Shown here: positions 31,561 to 42,254 of the stretch, in pieces
How positions within the stretch are numbered: the first letter of the stretch is position 1
Layout of the letters: each line of letters starts with the position of its first letter
Source: Cladosporium sp. IMV 00045
Lineage: Eukaryota; Ascomycota; Dothideomycetes; Cladosporiales; Cladosporiaceae
Assembly: GCA_001931905.2 (NCBI GenBank)
Contig: MSJI02000181.1
Coordinates: 1-64,000, forward strand
Reading direction: 5' to 3'
Length of the DNA stretch: 64,000 nt
Made by a program: the position numbers and the translations under genes
The notes under the pieces: generated by a model
The model's database searches: none
Told to the model about the DNA's origin: nothing
What the model saw: the letters and a program-made list of their open reading frames with translations, nothing else

Positions 31561-32338
31561 AACCGGCATCCTAACCACCACTTCCCATACTTGGTCCATA
31601 GGCTGCCGGTGGCGTAGAGAACCAAAATCTGCCATCCATAACGTAGTGGTTGAGGTGCATCTCGCTTATTGATGTTGCCCATGTGGTTGGTTGCAATGGG
31701 GATCGGCATCCTTTGGTTGATCACAGTGTGAAATAGACTTCTTTGAAAGCAAGGATATTCACGCACTGCAATTAGTCGTTTGTTTCCCAAGGCATCGATA
31801 AGATCACGTCAAATATCCTGCTGCTGCAACTTGCGTTAAATGAAATCGATCTATAGAAAGCGCGGAATCGACTCCGAGTGCATATTATGAGGTACAATAT
31901 AGCAATGCAGTTTTGATCAATATCCATGGAGCCGAGGCACTCTTCTGGCCACTTCACTTCGAATGCTATACTCGAAGCCAGCTTGGCCACACTTTCAACA
32001 ATTTTATTTTGCTTGAACAATCAGGCCATCAAACATTCCTAGAGGCGCTCAGCCATAATTATACTGCATAAGTCTGAAATCTTGTCAACATATCATACCT
32101 AAGTACTTGCTCTGATCCTTGCCAAGGATCCCCAACGTGCGGTCTCATCTACCTCTACTATCTCCTCCGATTGACCGTCAATATCACATGTACCACTGCG
32201 AATGAACAAGTGCATTCTGCTTTCCTTTTTTGTTTTTCCTAAGCAATCCGATACGATAGCATATGTTTGGTATCTAATCTCTTCACCTACACGTCACCTA
32301 TTGTCGCGGGAAAAGGACGCGTCCAGCGCACCACCCCA
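31561..32338. other. Intergenic; possible decayed N-terminal part of the TPR gene
   Basis: No intact coding sequence. Minus-strand fragments such as 31533-31790 may be remains of the upstream part of the TPR gene, but stops interrupt them. The right end is the promoter of the phospholipase D-like gene. Confidence 0.45.
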
Positions 32339-33742
32339 ATGGCCCAACCGCAACATCACCCACTAGCAACCTCTTTCCTATCAACATCTTCAAGCCCCGA
32401 AATCTTCACCAGACAAACCACCGACCACCCAAACTACTGGACATCCGACCCCTCATCCCTGCTAACGACATCAACCCTCCACTCCCTCAACCTAGGCACC
32501 GGCAACAACATCCTCGCCTCCTTACTCCCAGCCGTTGAAGCCGCAGAAGCCGAAGTCCTTTTTGTGACTTGCTACTGGGCACCCTCGGACTCTCTGAACC
32601 GCATCAGTGACAGCATTCGCAAGCTCTCCGCCAAAGCGATCCTGCAGGGGCGCAAAATCCGCGTGCGCATATGCTTCTCCTCCTCCGGTCTGTGGCAGAA
32701 GTTGTCCCACACGCAATCTCCCGCAGGCAGACACTACGAGCCTGCGGAGTGGAGTCGAGTGCTCTCCCTGCCTGAACCGGACGAGCTACAGGGTTTGGAT
32801 TTGCAGATCAAGAGCGTCTTCTTCTTGCCCATTAGCATCATCCACCCCAAGTTCGTGGTGGTCGATCGAAAAAGGGCGTTCCTGCCAAGCTGTAATGTGA
32901 GCTGGGAGGAGTGGTTCGAAGGATGCGTTGAGCTGGGCGGCTCTGTCGTCGGGCATTTTGTGCGGTTTTGGGAGGAGTTCTGGGCCGACGAGCAGGATCG
33001 AGAGGTCGCAGAGACGCTTCCTGGGTCTCTGGCAGAGACCACTGCTCCCTCTAGCATCAAGTCTGCACCCATGCCAGGTCTCCTGTCCGATCAGACCTTC
33101 GACCCCGCCCCCGAAATGGTTACTTTGTTCCTCCCTTCCCCCCACCACCGCAACCCGCGCCTACGGCTCCCATGGCAAACGGCCGCGGACGCGCCTTCAA
33201 CACCGCTGAACCTCTTCTTGCAGCAGGCTTTCTCAAGCGCGCGCTCATACATCTACATCCAAACGCCTAACCTGACATCCCGACCGGCCATGGCGGCGCT
33301 GCTCTCCGCCCTGTCCCGCAGCGTGCGAGTCGACATAGTGACGAGCGAGCGCCTACAGCTACTAGAGCAGCTCGTAACAGCCGGGACGACGTCGCCGAGA
33401 TGCGTGAGCAGGTTGATCGCGCAGCATCGGACCCTGGCGAACACGCACGCGGCGGATGTCGAAGAGGCCGCGGCACTTGGGCTTGGGAGGCTGAAGGTGT
33501 CGTATTACCAGCCGCGGGAAGGGGAGGCAGCTTCGCATGACGAGCCGGTGCAGTCGCATTTCAAGCTGACGGTTGTCGATGGGGAGGTGGCGGTTTTTGG
33601 CAGCGGCAATATGGATCGTCCGAGCTGGTATACCAGCCAGGAACTCGGCGTGGCGTTTCTTGATCGCGGCTTTGTGGCGAAGGTTGAAGAGGGGGTGGAA
33701 GAGGCGCTGAAGGGGAGGAGGAAAGTTGCGTATGAAGGGTGA
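32339..33742 (+). CDS. Phospholipase D-like domain protein
   Basis: An intronless frame of 467 residues. The start ATG at 32339 (MAQPQHHP) is the first in-frame ATG; the frame is open further upstream but without an ATG. Two HKD-type motifs mark the PLD superfamily: HPKFVVVDRKRAFLPSCN at about residues 170-190, with His-x-Lys-x4-Asp, and HFKLTVVDGEVAVFGSGNMDR at about 400-420. The second motif has the classical GSGNMDR ending, the first a variant. No signal peptide. Proteins of this kind hydrolyse or transfer phosphodiester groups in lipids or other substrates; the real substrate is unknown. Confidence 0.85.
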   Translation: MAQPQHHPLATSFLSTSSSPEIFTRQTTDHPNYWTSDPSSLLTTSTLHSLNLGTGNNILASLLPAVEAAEAEVLFVTCYWAPSDSLNRISDSIRKLSAKAILQGRKIRVRICFSSSGLWQKLSHTQSPAGRHYEPAEWSRVLSLPEPDELQGLDLQIKSVFFLPISIIHPKFVVVDRKRAFLPSCNVSWEEWFEGCVELGGSVVGHFVRFWEEFWADEQDREVAETLPGSLAETTAPSSIKSAPMPGLLSDQTFDPAPEMVTLFLPSPHHRNPRLRLPWQTAADAPSTPLNLFLQQAFSSARSYIYIQTPNLTSRPAMAALLSALSRSVRVDIVTSERLQLLEQLVTAGTTSPRCVSRLIAQHRTLANTHAADVEEAAALGLGRLKVSYYQPREGEAASHDEPVQSHFKLTVVDGEVAVFGSGNMDRPSWYTSQELGVAFLDRGFVAKVEEGVEEALKGRRKVAYEG

Positions 33743-33888
33743 GAACGGAGAGGTCCATCGCCATGAGGTCTATATTCTGATCTGTAAATCTTGTACGGCA
33801 CCACACACAATCAATGATCGCAATCCTCTCTTGGAGTAAGAGATATAGCTTGTCCAAAAAGGATGAGGGTATCAACCTGACAAAAAAA

Positions 33889-34021
33889 CATACAACATAC
33901 GTACTCCTAGATGATCACCCACTCTAGTACTAGCCGCCTGAGTCAGTGCTTATTGATGGCAGTGCTTACATATGGCAGAGAGGACGGGGTGCCCAGTTTT
34001 CACTGATCTGTGTTCGTATGT
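33889..34021 (-). pseudogene. 5S rRNA-like pseudogene with an internal 16-bp duplication
   Basis: On the minus strand it starts ACATACGAACACAG and ends TGTTGTATG, like the 5S gene at 13587, with the same GTGGGTGA centre and T-run behind it. It is 133 nt instead of 118. On the plus strand CAGTGCTTATTGATGG is followed by CAGTGCTTACATATGG, a 16-bp tandem duplication of a unit present once in the other copy. The 3' end also carries several substitutions (TACGTACTCCTAG against GGCGGGATTCCCAG) that would spoil pairing. Confidence 0.85.
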
Positions 34022-34301
34022 GCTTGGACAATGCTAATGTGTTATCTATATCTTGTTTTGAATGAAGACCGCCTGCGTCGCAACATGCATCACTGCAGTT
34101 TCGTTGTTGTATCGGCGGGCTTGGACTGCCTGATCTGAATATCTCACGCGTTCGAGAGCCAGTATGTCCACGAGAGTCGAATAAAAGAAAACTCCCTCAA
34201 GTCACAGGCCGTTACCCAATCCCTTACAGGTTCAAATATTTTGTAAGGCTACCGAAAGTCCGGCTGCTGCAGTTGGGTTTATATTCGCGGCCACGAACGG
34301 A

Positions 34302-36281
34302 CTACTCTAGAGCAAGTCTCCTGTATGGACGTAACAGTGTCCATCTACTCCGTCGAACCAGCTCGCCGCTCATGGCGCCCTGAATGAACGCCTCGCCAAC
34401 TAATAAGAAAGAACCCCTTTCAGTGTGTCTGAGCACGTAGGGCACCCTGCACCCACTGATAACACAATATACATCCCCTTTCCGCATGACATCAGGCCCA
34501 CATCCCACGTACCCTCGACGTGTGATGAATAGCCTCCGGCAATCGGACATGAGTGTAACTCCAGCGACATACATTCCTCCACTGCTCGCTGCTTCCGGAT
34601 GACTCTGAAGATGCGAGCTTGCGAGAAGAAGTTCCAGATCGCGTCGATAGTCTGCTGCAGTCTCCGACGTGTCGTCTGATGGAAGACAGCTTAGAGCCTC
34701 GCTCAGACAGGCGACCAGTCCTGCCGCAATGCTTTCTTCTTGCTCCAGTGTATCCTGTTTGCAGCGCTGCGTGACCATCGCAAAGATCGCGAAGATCTTG
34801 GCTCGCTGATCTGCAGAAATTCGAGGAGAGGTCATCACCATGCGGCAGAGCCGAGCTAGCTTGAAGATTGTCTTCGCGGCTCGGTAATGAAAGATCATTT
34901 CATGGGCCAGTGACTCTGTCATCGTCGGTAGCTCTGAGAAAGAAGGGAGTGTTTCAGCTATCGTGTCGAAGATGTAGCCTCTCACCTCCAGTATATCGAG
35001 TCGAAGCTTGAACCAGAACTTATCTGATCCAGAGGCACAGTTGCCCCTAGGTGTACGCGCCGAATCAATTATTGAGCCCCCTAGTGGAAGATAAGACCAG
35101 TCTGGACACCACGATGGAAGCTTGTCCTTCCCCGCCAGCTCTAATTCTTCTCTGGGAAGATCCTTGTGATATACACAAGCAAGGAGACGAGAATCTCTCG
35201 TGTTCTGGAGCCAAATGCGAGCGAACTCTAAGTAGACATCACGGACCGATCTCTCGTAAGCGGGGACGATCAATGAGGTCGATGAGCTTGTCCAGTGTGA
35301 GCTTCTTGAAGGGGCGTTTGGATGGCCAAGTAATGCATATATTCGATCTCTCGCGTCTGTCACGTGGTATGTATGCGATGTGTGGCTCATAAGATCGAGG
35401 AACCCATGTGGTTGGAAGATCCTGGTTACTTTCCTGTTGGTTGTGTCGAAGGTGACCCACATCTGATGTGTAGTCCACCCTGACAGTTCGAAATAATCGT
35501 AGAAAGGTCGACCGCCCATTGAAAGCCAGACGAAGAGCGTCATGAGCGAAGCCCATTCGAACTGGTATTCACCATATAGAACGGTAGCTTTCCTCGCAAG
35601 GCCGATCTCTTGAACGACCCATGTGCGTGTGAACCATTCTGACCTCATCATATCTCGAAGAGCTTCCCAGTCCGAAGCCTGCTCGGCTTCCACGTCATTC
35701 AAGTCGGCTCTGGGCATGTCACTCACAAACTCAAATCTCGTTGCGTCAAGACCGATCTTGTAGCCCATTCTGCTAATGAGGTGGCAAGCATCTTTAGCGG
35801 TAGCTGAGTCGCCCAGGCAGACATAGACCCGTCTGGCCTGTCGATAGATCCGGGTCATCATAGCGACTTGATGATTCTTCTCCGAGCGGTCCTGCTGGTT
35901 GATACACAATTGGTCAATCCAGAGCGCAGAAGGGGTGCCGCTCTGGAAAGATGTCAAGCCCTCGATTGCTGCTAGTCTTGACAAGGCGAAATGGAGGTTG
36001 CGTGTAACCGGATGTGCCCGTCCGTCGATATAGGCGTGGTGCACTGTCTCTTTGTTGCCCCACACGTACGACAAAGCCGCATAGACAGGAAAACAGTCGA
36101 GATTGACAACCTTCATGCAGTACTTTGTTATGCCAAGCGTTTGTTGCGCCGCGGGGACCAGAATGCGAATACATCCTGGGGATGACAAAGCATGTTTGTC
36201 GTAGACCGATCTTGCAATATGCTCCGACATTCTCCACTCTGGTCCGTGAGGCCCAGTCTTCGACCGTGTATCGGTAGACAC
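34302..36281 (-). CDS. HET-domain (heterokaryon incompatibility) protein
   Basis: An intronless frame of 659 residues. The HET domain is complete: YAALSYVWG near residue 68, LWIDQLCINQQDRSEKNHQV near 120-140, MTRIYRQARRVYVCLG near 142-157 and WFTRTWVVQEIGLARK near 220. The rest (ACVYHKDL, LPSWCPDWSY and beyond, ending in a segment with GRRLFITRRGYVGCGPD-like residues) is the usual C-terminal part of lone HET proteins. Such proteins trigger cell death when incompatible hyphae fuse, though most copies in a genome have no proven role. It starts a gene-poor interval and is likely accessory. Confidence 0.92.
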   Translation of the reverse strand: MSTDTRSKTGPHGPEWRMSEHIARSVYDKHALSSPGCIRILVPAAQQTLGITKYCMKVVNLDCFPVYAALSYVWGNKETVHHAYIDGRAHPVTRNLHFALSRLAAIEGLTSFQSGTPSALWIDQLCINQQDRSEKNHQVAMMTRIYRQARRVYVCLGDSATAKDACHLISRMGYKIGLDATRFEFVSDMPRADLNDVEAEQASDWEALRDMMRSEWFTRTWVVQEIGLARKATVLYGEYQFEWASLMTLFVWLSMGGRPFYDYFELSGWTTHQMWVTFDTTNRKVTRIFQPHGFLDLMSHTSHTYHVTDARDRIYALLGHPNAPSRSSHWTSSSTSLIVPAYERSVRDVYLEFARIWLQNTRDSRLLACVYHKDLPREELELAGKDKLPSWCPDWSYLPLGGSIIDSARTPRGNCASGSDKFWFKLRLDILEVRGYIFDTIAETLPSFSELPTMTESLAHEMIFHYRAAKTIFKLARLCRMVMTSPRISADQRAKIFAIFAMVTQRCKQDTLEQEESIAAGLVACLSEALSCLPSDDTSETAADYRRDLELLLASSHLQSHPEAASSGGMYVAGVTLMSDCRRLFITRRGYVGCGPDVMRKGDVYCVISGCRVPYVLRHTERGSFLLVGEAFIQGAMSGELVRRSRWTLLRPYRRLALE

Positions 36282-37697
36282 CAGGGTGAATTTTGTTACG
36301 AGCCGGGATCGACGTTAGGTTTGGAAACCGTGGGCGTGCACGATATTACTTCAACGTCTGACGTTGTACTCATGAATACTCTGGAAGACGCGATCGCGGA
36401 GCTCTTACGGTGCTATCCTTTTCGTATTTGTATCGGTGATGAACGGTTCCGGGCCTGACACTTATCAATCGCTTGGGTCTCCAGGCTTACAGCTCAGCTG
36501 CGTGCGGCATGTGCAAGGCAACGAGACCCCCTCCTGGGATGCGCCGGGCGTTGGTCACAATCGATACGTGCATGGCTTGCATTAGCATGGCTCTCGCGTG
36601 GCAACGATAGATTGGCAGGCGTGACAGTCTTCCGAGCCGAAAGACAACGGGCTTGCATATTTCGTCAAGGGCGTCCACAGATCGCATGCCCTGACTTTCG
36701 ATGTCTTGACCCTTCGCTCTCCTCTGTCAAGCTGGGTGTAGCTACCGGTGAAGGAGTCCGCCACAGGCGTGCAGCGCACACTGTAGACTCATCATACTGC
36801 CATAAACCCTAAAATGTCAACCGGGATGCATAATCATTGATGCTAGGAAAGATCACATGCAAGGCTGAGGACTTGCAAGCTCGAGAGCGACGTCACTAGC
36901 ATCAACACACACTCAGATCCTGCGCGTGAACAATTGTACATGTAAGATTAGGGATATTTAGACGAGATGCCAATTGTTCCCTGTATACTCCCCGTCCTGC
37001 ACTGTGCTTGCGCATGATAGACACTGCATTCCGAGAGAAAATGACCTGGGAGCTGTAATAATCCTGAAAAGGATAGAAGCAAGCGGATGGACATATCAAT
37101 CTTTCGCAGAGCAGGTGGTACCCAACATTTCCGTATTGCTTATTCGTGTCCTGTGAAAGGCCAGTAACATACTGAAAGAGGCATAAGAAAATTTGCGGTC
37201 TAGAAGCGGCAATTAGAGATGTCGACGGGCCGCGAGCTTTGTATTTCTCTTCTGCTTTTCAAAGTCAATTATCACTTTGCCGTTCGGCCGGTGACTAGCG
37301 CGCGATGTCGTAGCGATTTCACAGTCCTCAGTATCACAGCGGCCGTCGTGGAAGTGGAGCTTTGCTGACAGCCCTCATCGGCCTCACACGCTATAGCGCT
37401 ACTTCAAGCTTCCACGGGTACCGAATAGTGCTTGAACTGCCGCTTTCTCTTCTTGTGAAAGATTCGACGATGTCAGACCACACGGGCGTTCGAAAGAACG
37501 AATGGCTTGCATGGCGATGTGTCGTTTCGTGCGCGTCGTTTTGATGATGTGTCGTCTCTGTTGATGTGCACGAATGATGGGCATTCTCTCGAGATACTCG
37601 GACGCAAGGGCTTTATCAAACATGATGCCGCACATCGCCAACGTTCACAATGCTCTTTTTTTCTTTTTTCCTGTTTTTTTTTGGCCGTGTGATCCCT
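36282..37697. other. Long intergenic region, no gene seen
   Basis: 1.4 kb between the HET gene promoter and the 3' end of the Rtf2 gene. Only short frames without motifs. A T-rich tract lies at about 37648-37682 near the Rtf2 3' end. Confidence 0.55.
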
Positions 37698-38618
37698 TCA
37701 TCTTTTCTCTCCCATGCTGAACCCCCTGGTCATAAAGCCAGCGCTGTTCCCAGCCGAGGCAGACTGATCGCGGCTGGAGAAAAGGCTTTTGACATTGTCA
37801 TTCTCAGTCTTGCGCTTCTTTGACTTCTCCTGGTGTTGCATAACTTTTGCCGTGAGAGAAGCCGTTGCAGAATTGTTAATTCTGCTGTTGCCGTCCTCGT
37901 TCGGAGTAGAAGCCTTGAGTGTTGCGCCTTTACTCGTCGCAACGTTCTCTTTATCCTCCGCATCAGCTCCATTGGTTGCTGTCGCCTGCTCGTCTCTCTT
38001 TTTGCGCTTCTTGCTGCTTCCAGGAGCTTTCTTCAGGGAGTGTGTGAGGCCCTTCTCCTGTAAGGTCTTTGCGCGCAAGACCAGTCGCGCTATGTCCGTG
38101 TCGAGCATCGAGTTGATCGGGATGATGTCGTTGGACGCATGTTCGGTATCGCAAGTGAGGCACTTCTCTCCAGACACTTCTTTGATCGCGGAGCCAGAGA
38201 AGGCATGGCCGCATGGCACGATATAGACGGCTTTTGAGTTGGCACCCAACTTATCGCCGGTGATAGGGCATTTCCACGCCTGCTTCTTTGCCGAGCCAGA
38301 TGCGTCCGAGTCGTCAAGCTCAAACTTGACTTCGACTACATCCTTCAAGCTCTTGACTGCGCCTTTGGTTTCCCTCTCAGCATCTTCCTTCCTTGCGCCT
38401 TCGACCAGGTATTCCAAGATGGTGTCCTTGTTGTAGAGTTTCCCAGAAGAGTCCGACACGACAGGCTGGGCCAGTGGCTGGCGTGATATGGGGTCAGTGC
38501 TCCATTGGTACTCTTGTTGCTCGGTTTGCGACTCCTTCAACTCGGCGATGGTAGGGTTGCGCGCGGCCTCTTTGACCAGCTCACGGCGGGTTGGAATACT
38601 TCCACCGTCGTTACCCAT
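37698..38618 (-). CDS. rtf2: Rtf2-type replication termination factor (RING-like)
   Basis: An intronless frame of 306 residues starting MGNDGGSIPTRRELVK, the near-invariant start of the Rtf2 family. The N-terminal part has a first zinc-binding-like section (WSTDPISRQPLAQPVV, LYNKDTILEYL). The second, C2HC2/RING-like section has CPITGDKL, VPCGHAFS and CLTCDTEH. The C-terminal 120 residues are Lys/Ser/Ala-rich and probably disordered, with KKRKKR as a likely nuclear signal. In fission yeast Rtf2 works at site-specific replication barriers; human RTF2 acts at stalled forks. Length and order fit the fungal family. Confidence 0.92.
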   Translation of the reverse strand: MGNDGGSIPTRRELVKEAARNPTIAELKESQTEQQEYQWSTDPISRQPLAQPVVSDSSGKLYNKDTILEYLVEGARKEDAERETKGAVKSLKDVVEVKFELDDSDASGSAKKQAWKCPITGDKLGANSKAVYIVPCGHAFSGSAIKEVSGEKCLTCDTEHASNDIIPINSMLDTDIARLVLRAKTLQEKGLTHSLKKAPGSSKKRKKRDEQATATNGADAEDKENVATSKGATLKASTPNEDGNSRINNSATASLTAKVMQHQEKSKKRKTENDNVKSLFSSRDQSASAGNSAGFMTRGFSMGEKR

Positions 38619-39196
38619 GGTGCGCGATTATACCGAGAAGGTGATGAGGATAGCCGAGGTACGACACGAGGGTAAATACCACTTTCGTTCACTTCTTCCC
38701 ACGCGTTCCAGAAACCCCGTCAGCCCGCGCAGATTGCTGGCCAGTGCTTGTGAACAAGCGCGGGAGGCTCGTGGAGTCCGGGAGGTGGGCGCTTGGCCTC
38801 GGTGATCCGCTCAACCAACCTCGGTGGTGAAGGATGTGGGACCACCTCATCTCACCCTTATCCGAGCGTGCGCGCTGCGCGTGCGAACACCCCAGGGCTG
38901 ACAATTGTAAATCGTAAGATATATCATTCGGCTCTCCAACCCTTGAAGGACACCTGGCTTGGAAAGTAAGGATTTACGACTCACACCATCTTCTGCGGTT
39001 TTTACAAACACCGAGATACACTTCATTTCTCAGGGAACATCCAACATTTTTTAATTCACCTTACCCCAAGTTTGCCGGATTAGGAAAGAAGCACGTGCAC
39101 AAAAGTTGATATCACCCCCTCCTGACTGGAAGACAAACACCCATTGCAGCCGAGAAGTGAGAAACGAAGCAGCTTCCACCAAATAATTAACTCATC
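38619..39196. promoter_or_regulatory. Shared promoter region between Rtf2 and pantothenate kinase genes
   Basis: The two genes are divergent with 578 bases between start codons, so both promoters must lie here. No clear TATA box. CA/CT-rich sequence precedes the kinase ATG at 39197. Confidence 0.6.
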
Positions 39197-40619
39197 ATGG
39201 GCGACGTGCAGCAGCCAGCAGCCAAGAGGCGAAGAGTCTCTAGCTCAGCCGCGGACATGCAGTCAGCAATCGCCCAGCCAGGCTCGATCAAGATCAATGT
39301 AACAGGGGCCTATATCATAGACCGCCTCGACTCGGACGACGGATCGCAGTCAAGTCACAGCAGTCCTCGAAGCCACTCTGACGACGAAGACCAGCCTTAC
39401 CAACATCACAAACGCGACATCCGCTTACCAAATCACACCTCCATCGTGAGTCACGTGGCGGCTGACATTGGCGGTTCTCTGGCGAAGATTGTCTATTTCT
39501 CACGAGAGAATGGAAATGCAGAGTCTGGAGGGCGGCTTAATTTCCTTTCTTTCGAGACGGACAAGATCGATGACTGCATCGAATATCTCCGATCGCTCCA
39601 ATCAAAGCATCACGAATCCAATGGCGATAAAGCGAATGACCTGTCGATAATGGCCACGGGCGGCGGCGCGTTTAAATTCTACGACCGGATCAAAGAGCGA
39701 CTCGGAGTGAGTGTTGTTCAAGAAGACGAAATGGAATGCCTTATCAAGGGCTTGGATTTCTTCATCACAGAAATCCCCCAAGAAGTCTTCACCTATCACG
39801 ACAACGACGTCGACAACCCCATGCATTACCAGGAAGCAAGATCGGACGTCTATCCTTACTTGCTGGTCAACATCGGCAGCGGCGTTTCCATGATCAAAGT
39901 CTCCGGTCCCTCACAATACCAGCGCATCGGCGGCACATCCCTCGGTGGCGGTACTCTCTGGGGTCTCCTCTCCCTGCTGACCGGCGCCCGGACTTTCGAC
40001 GACATGCTCTCCATGGCCGACTCGGGCGACAACAGCTCTGTCGATTTATTGGTGGGCGACATCTACGGCGAAGGCATGGGATACGAAAAGATCGGTCTCA
40101 GCGAGCGAACCATCGCCAGCAGTTTTGGCAAAGTCTTGAAGCGCAAGCGGGAAGCTGAACGGGATGCTGAGGATGGCAGCACGTATGGAGAGAAATCCGA
40201 GAGTGGCGATGGGACGGGCAGCAAACTCATTGGCGATGGACGCATGTTTAAGCCTGAAGACATTTCGCGAAGTCTGCTGTACGCCATAAGGTACGTTGCA
40301 AATATCCCCCTTCCCAAATTCTACTCACAGATTCGGTACCAACTCTGCTCACAGTAACAACATCGGCCAAATCGCCTACCTGCAATCCGAAAAGCACGAC
40401 CTGCAGCGAATATACTTCGGCGGGTCTTTCATCCGCGGCCACCAACAGACCATCCACACGCTTTCGTACGCCATCAATTTCTGGAGTAAAGGCAGCAAGC
40501 AGGCCTTCTTCCTCAGACATGAAGGCTATCTGGGAGCGGTTGGTGCATTCATGAAGCGCAGACCGGCGAGTTGGAAGAGGAGGGCGAGTGTTGGGGCGGA
40601 AGCTGTGGAGGAGGAGTGA
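39197..40619 (+). CDS. Pantothenate kinase (eukaryotic type II)
   Basis: Exons 39197-40290 and 40355-40619, 452 residues; splicing restores [11 protein letters not shown]. After a disordered N-terminal part with KRRR, the kinase begins at [15 protein letters not shown] (phosphate-binding DIGGS/TLAK motif), continues with [25 protein letters not shown] and [15 protein letters not shown], and ends with [15 protein letters not shown]. These are the hallmarks of eukaryotic PanK, an ASKHA-fold enzyme making 4'-phosphopantothenate, the first step of coenzyme A synthesis. Cytosolic; essential in fungi as a single gene. It converges with the MRPL16 gene downstream. Confidence 0.95.
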
Positions 40620-41092
40620 GGTTTTGTTCTGTTTTGTCCTTCGCATCGCTGGTGTTGGCACATATTGAGGTGGCGGTTTGGTGTTGCATGATCACGATGG
40701 ACAGATTGTCGGAGATCCACGACTGATATACATAATCTGAGAGGTGCGCATTTGTGAATAAAAGCGCATGATAGGATACGCATTTTAATTTGACGCAATA
40801 TAGCGAGCATTTTGCACATTCTATCATTTCAAGATTTTGAGAGACGATCAATTCTGTTAGTACAAAGAGTTATGCCCGCCGTTAGGACGAGGCCATTTGA
40901 AGGATGTTGAGTTGACCCAGGCGGCGAGTGGTTGTGGATACATGTACTGACTCCATACCTCAGTAGCAGTGAACACGTCCTGGCGAGAGGAATACTGAAA
41001 CAGCAAGTGGCGCCATATTCTATGTTCGTATCAAAATTTCGGTATATGTACAAATCTATAGCTTCGCAACCCCTCTTTTCCTTTTCAACATC
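40620..41092. other. Intergenic between converging genes
   Basis: 3' flanks of the pantothenate kinase and mitochondrial L16 genes; no coding sequence supported. Confidence 0.6.
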
Positions 41093-41869
41093 TTACACAG
41101 GCGTCGTGCCACTGATCCTCTCGGCAGTAGCAGCACCATTAGGCACAGGCGGCATGGGCACCTCCTTCCTCGCCCTCCTCAAGCTCTCCTCAGTGACACC
41201 ATTTCCAAGCTTCGTAATGCCCATGACAGGGGGATCACCCTTTTTCACAAACTCATACAGACCTGGCAGCTTGTTACCCGCCAGTCTGAAAGCGTCCCTA
41301 ATAACCTGCTCGTGCACATCTCCCTTAACCTCGAACAGAATCTTGCTCACGTGCGGCCGACACGCCCAGTAGTCGAAGCTACCCTTTCCCTTTCCCATAC
41401 GCTGGTCGTTTCCGCTCGTGTACACGCCGATGTTGGCCGACGCGCGGTGGTACAGACGGTACTTCATGCCACGCAGGCGCTTCTTGATCGTCTCGTCGGC
41501 GATTTTGAGCTGCTGCGCGGAAATTCTCCGGTCGTGGTCTTTCAGTCGGATCCCGTAGTCGCCCCATACGAGTGTTGTGCCGCGTACGCTGCCGCCCGTG
41601 TGCACGCGAGGTCGGCCCTTGCGCCCTTTGCGCGATTCACCTGCTTTCGGGGCCAGCCAGTTGAGGGTTCGAGGCGTGGAGGAGAAGGCGCGGATGGGCT
41701 GTGAGGGGGTGGAGTTGAGGGTGAGAGATCGGAGGGCGGAGGTGAGGCCTGGTATTGCTGGGTTAGTCTTGCGACTGGGTCAAAAGGTGATAGGGTTGAA
41801 CGTACAGCATGATCTGCTTGTGAAGGAGAGGGAGGATTGCATAGTCGCTGCAACCCGCCTGGCGGCCAT
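41093..41869 (-). CDS. MRPL16: Mitochondrial large-subunit ribosomal protein L16 (uL16m)
   Basis: Exons 41869-41806 and 41757-41093, 242 residues; the 48-nt intron (GTACGT, ACTAACCCAG) splits a Ser codon. The first 21 residues, MAARRVAATMQSSLSFTSRSC, followed by Ser/Thr/Arg-rich sequence, form a mitochondrial presequence. The core has the L16/L10e pattern: HTGGSVRGTTLVWGDYGIRLKD, RRISAQQLK, and MGKGKGSFDYWACRP (conserved RMGKGKG loop near the peptidyl transferase centre). It is a component of the mitoribosome large subunit. It is divergent from RFC1 with 385 bases between start codons, and it is not part of the duplicated block. Confidence 0.95.
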
Positions 41870-42254
41870 AGTGGGTGGTATTATGGTGTGTGAAAATATC
41901 CGAGAACGGTATTGAGGCAATTGGCAACACCTTCAATATTCGATCAAGCCGTTTGGTCTCTTCTCTAGATGTCGCTAATACCACTGATCTGGCCCGCGCA
42001 ATTGTTCTCGGAGGAGCGAGGTTCAATGCGGCAGCGGGCCGCGGACCATGCTGAGGCAGCGCAAACTCCAGTCCACCGTACATGCTTCGCAGGCAGTCAC
42101 GTCACGAACGCGTGCCTGGCCAATTGCTTAATTGGAACGCCGCCGGCAGACCAGAAGCTCGCATCCCTCCTACATTGCCGCCTACATGGCCGGATATTGA
42201 CAACACACTCGCCGACACTAGGACTCTGGATACTGGAGAGGCACAACATTCACA
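41870..42254. promoter_or_regulatory. Shared promoter region between MRPL16 and RFC1 (copy A)
   Basis: Divergent start codons at 41869 (minus) and 42255 (plus). The right part, from 41963 on, is repeated nearly base for base at 56718-57008 before RFC1 copy B, so it also marks the visible start of the duplicated block. Confidence 0.65.
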
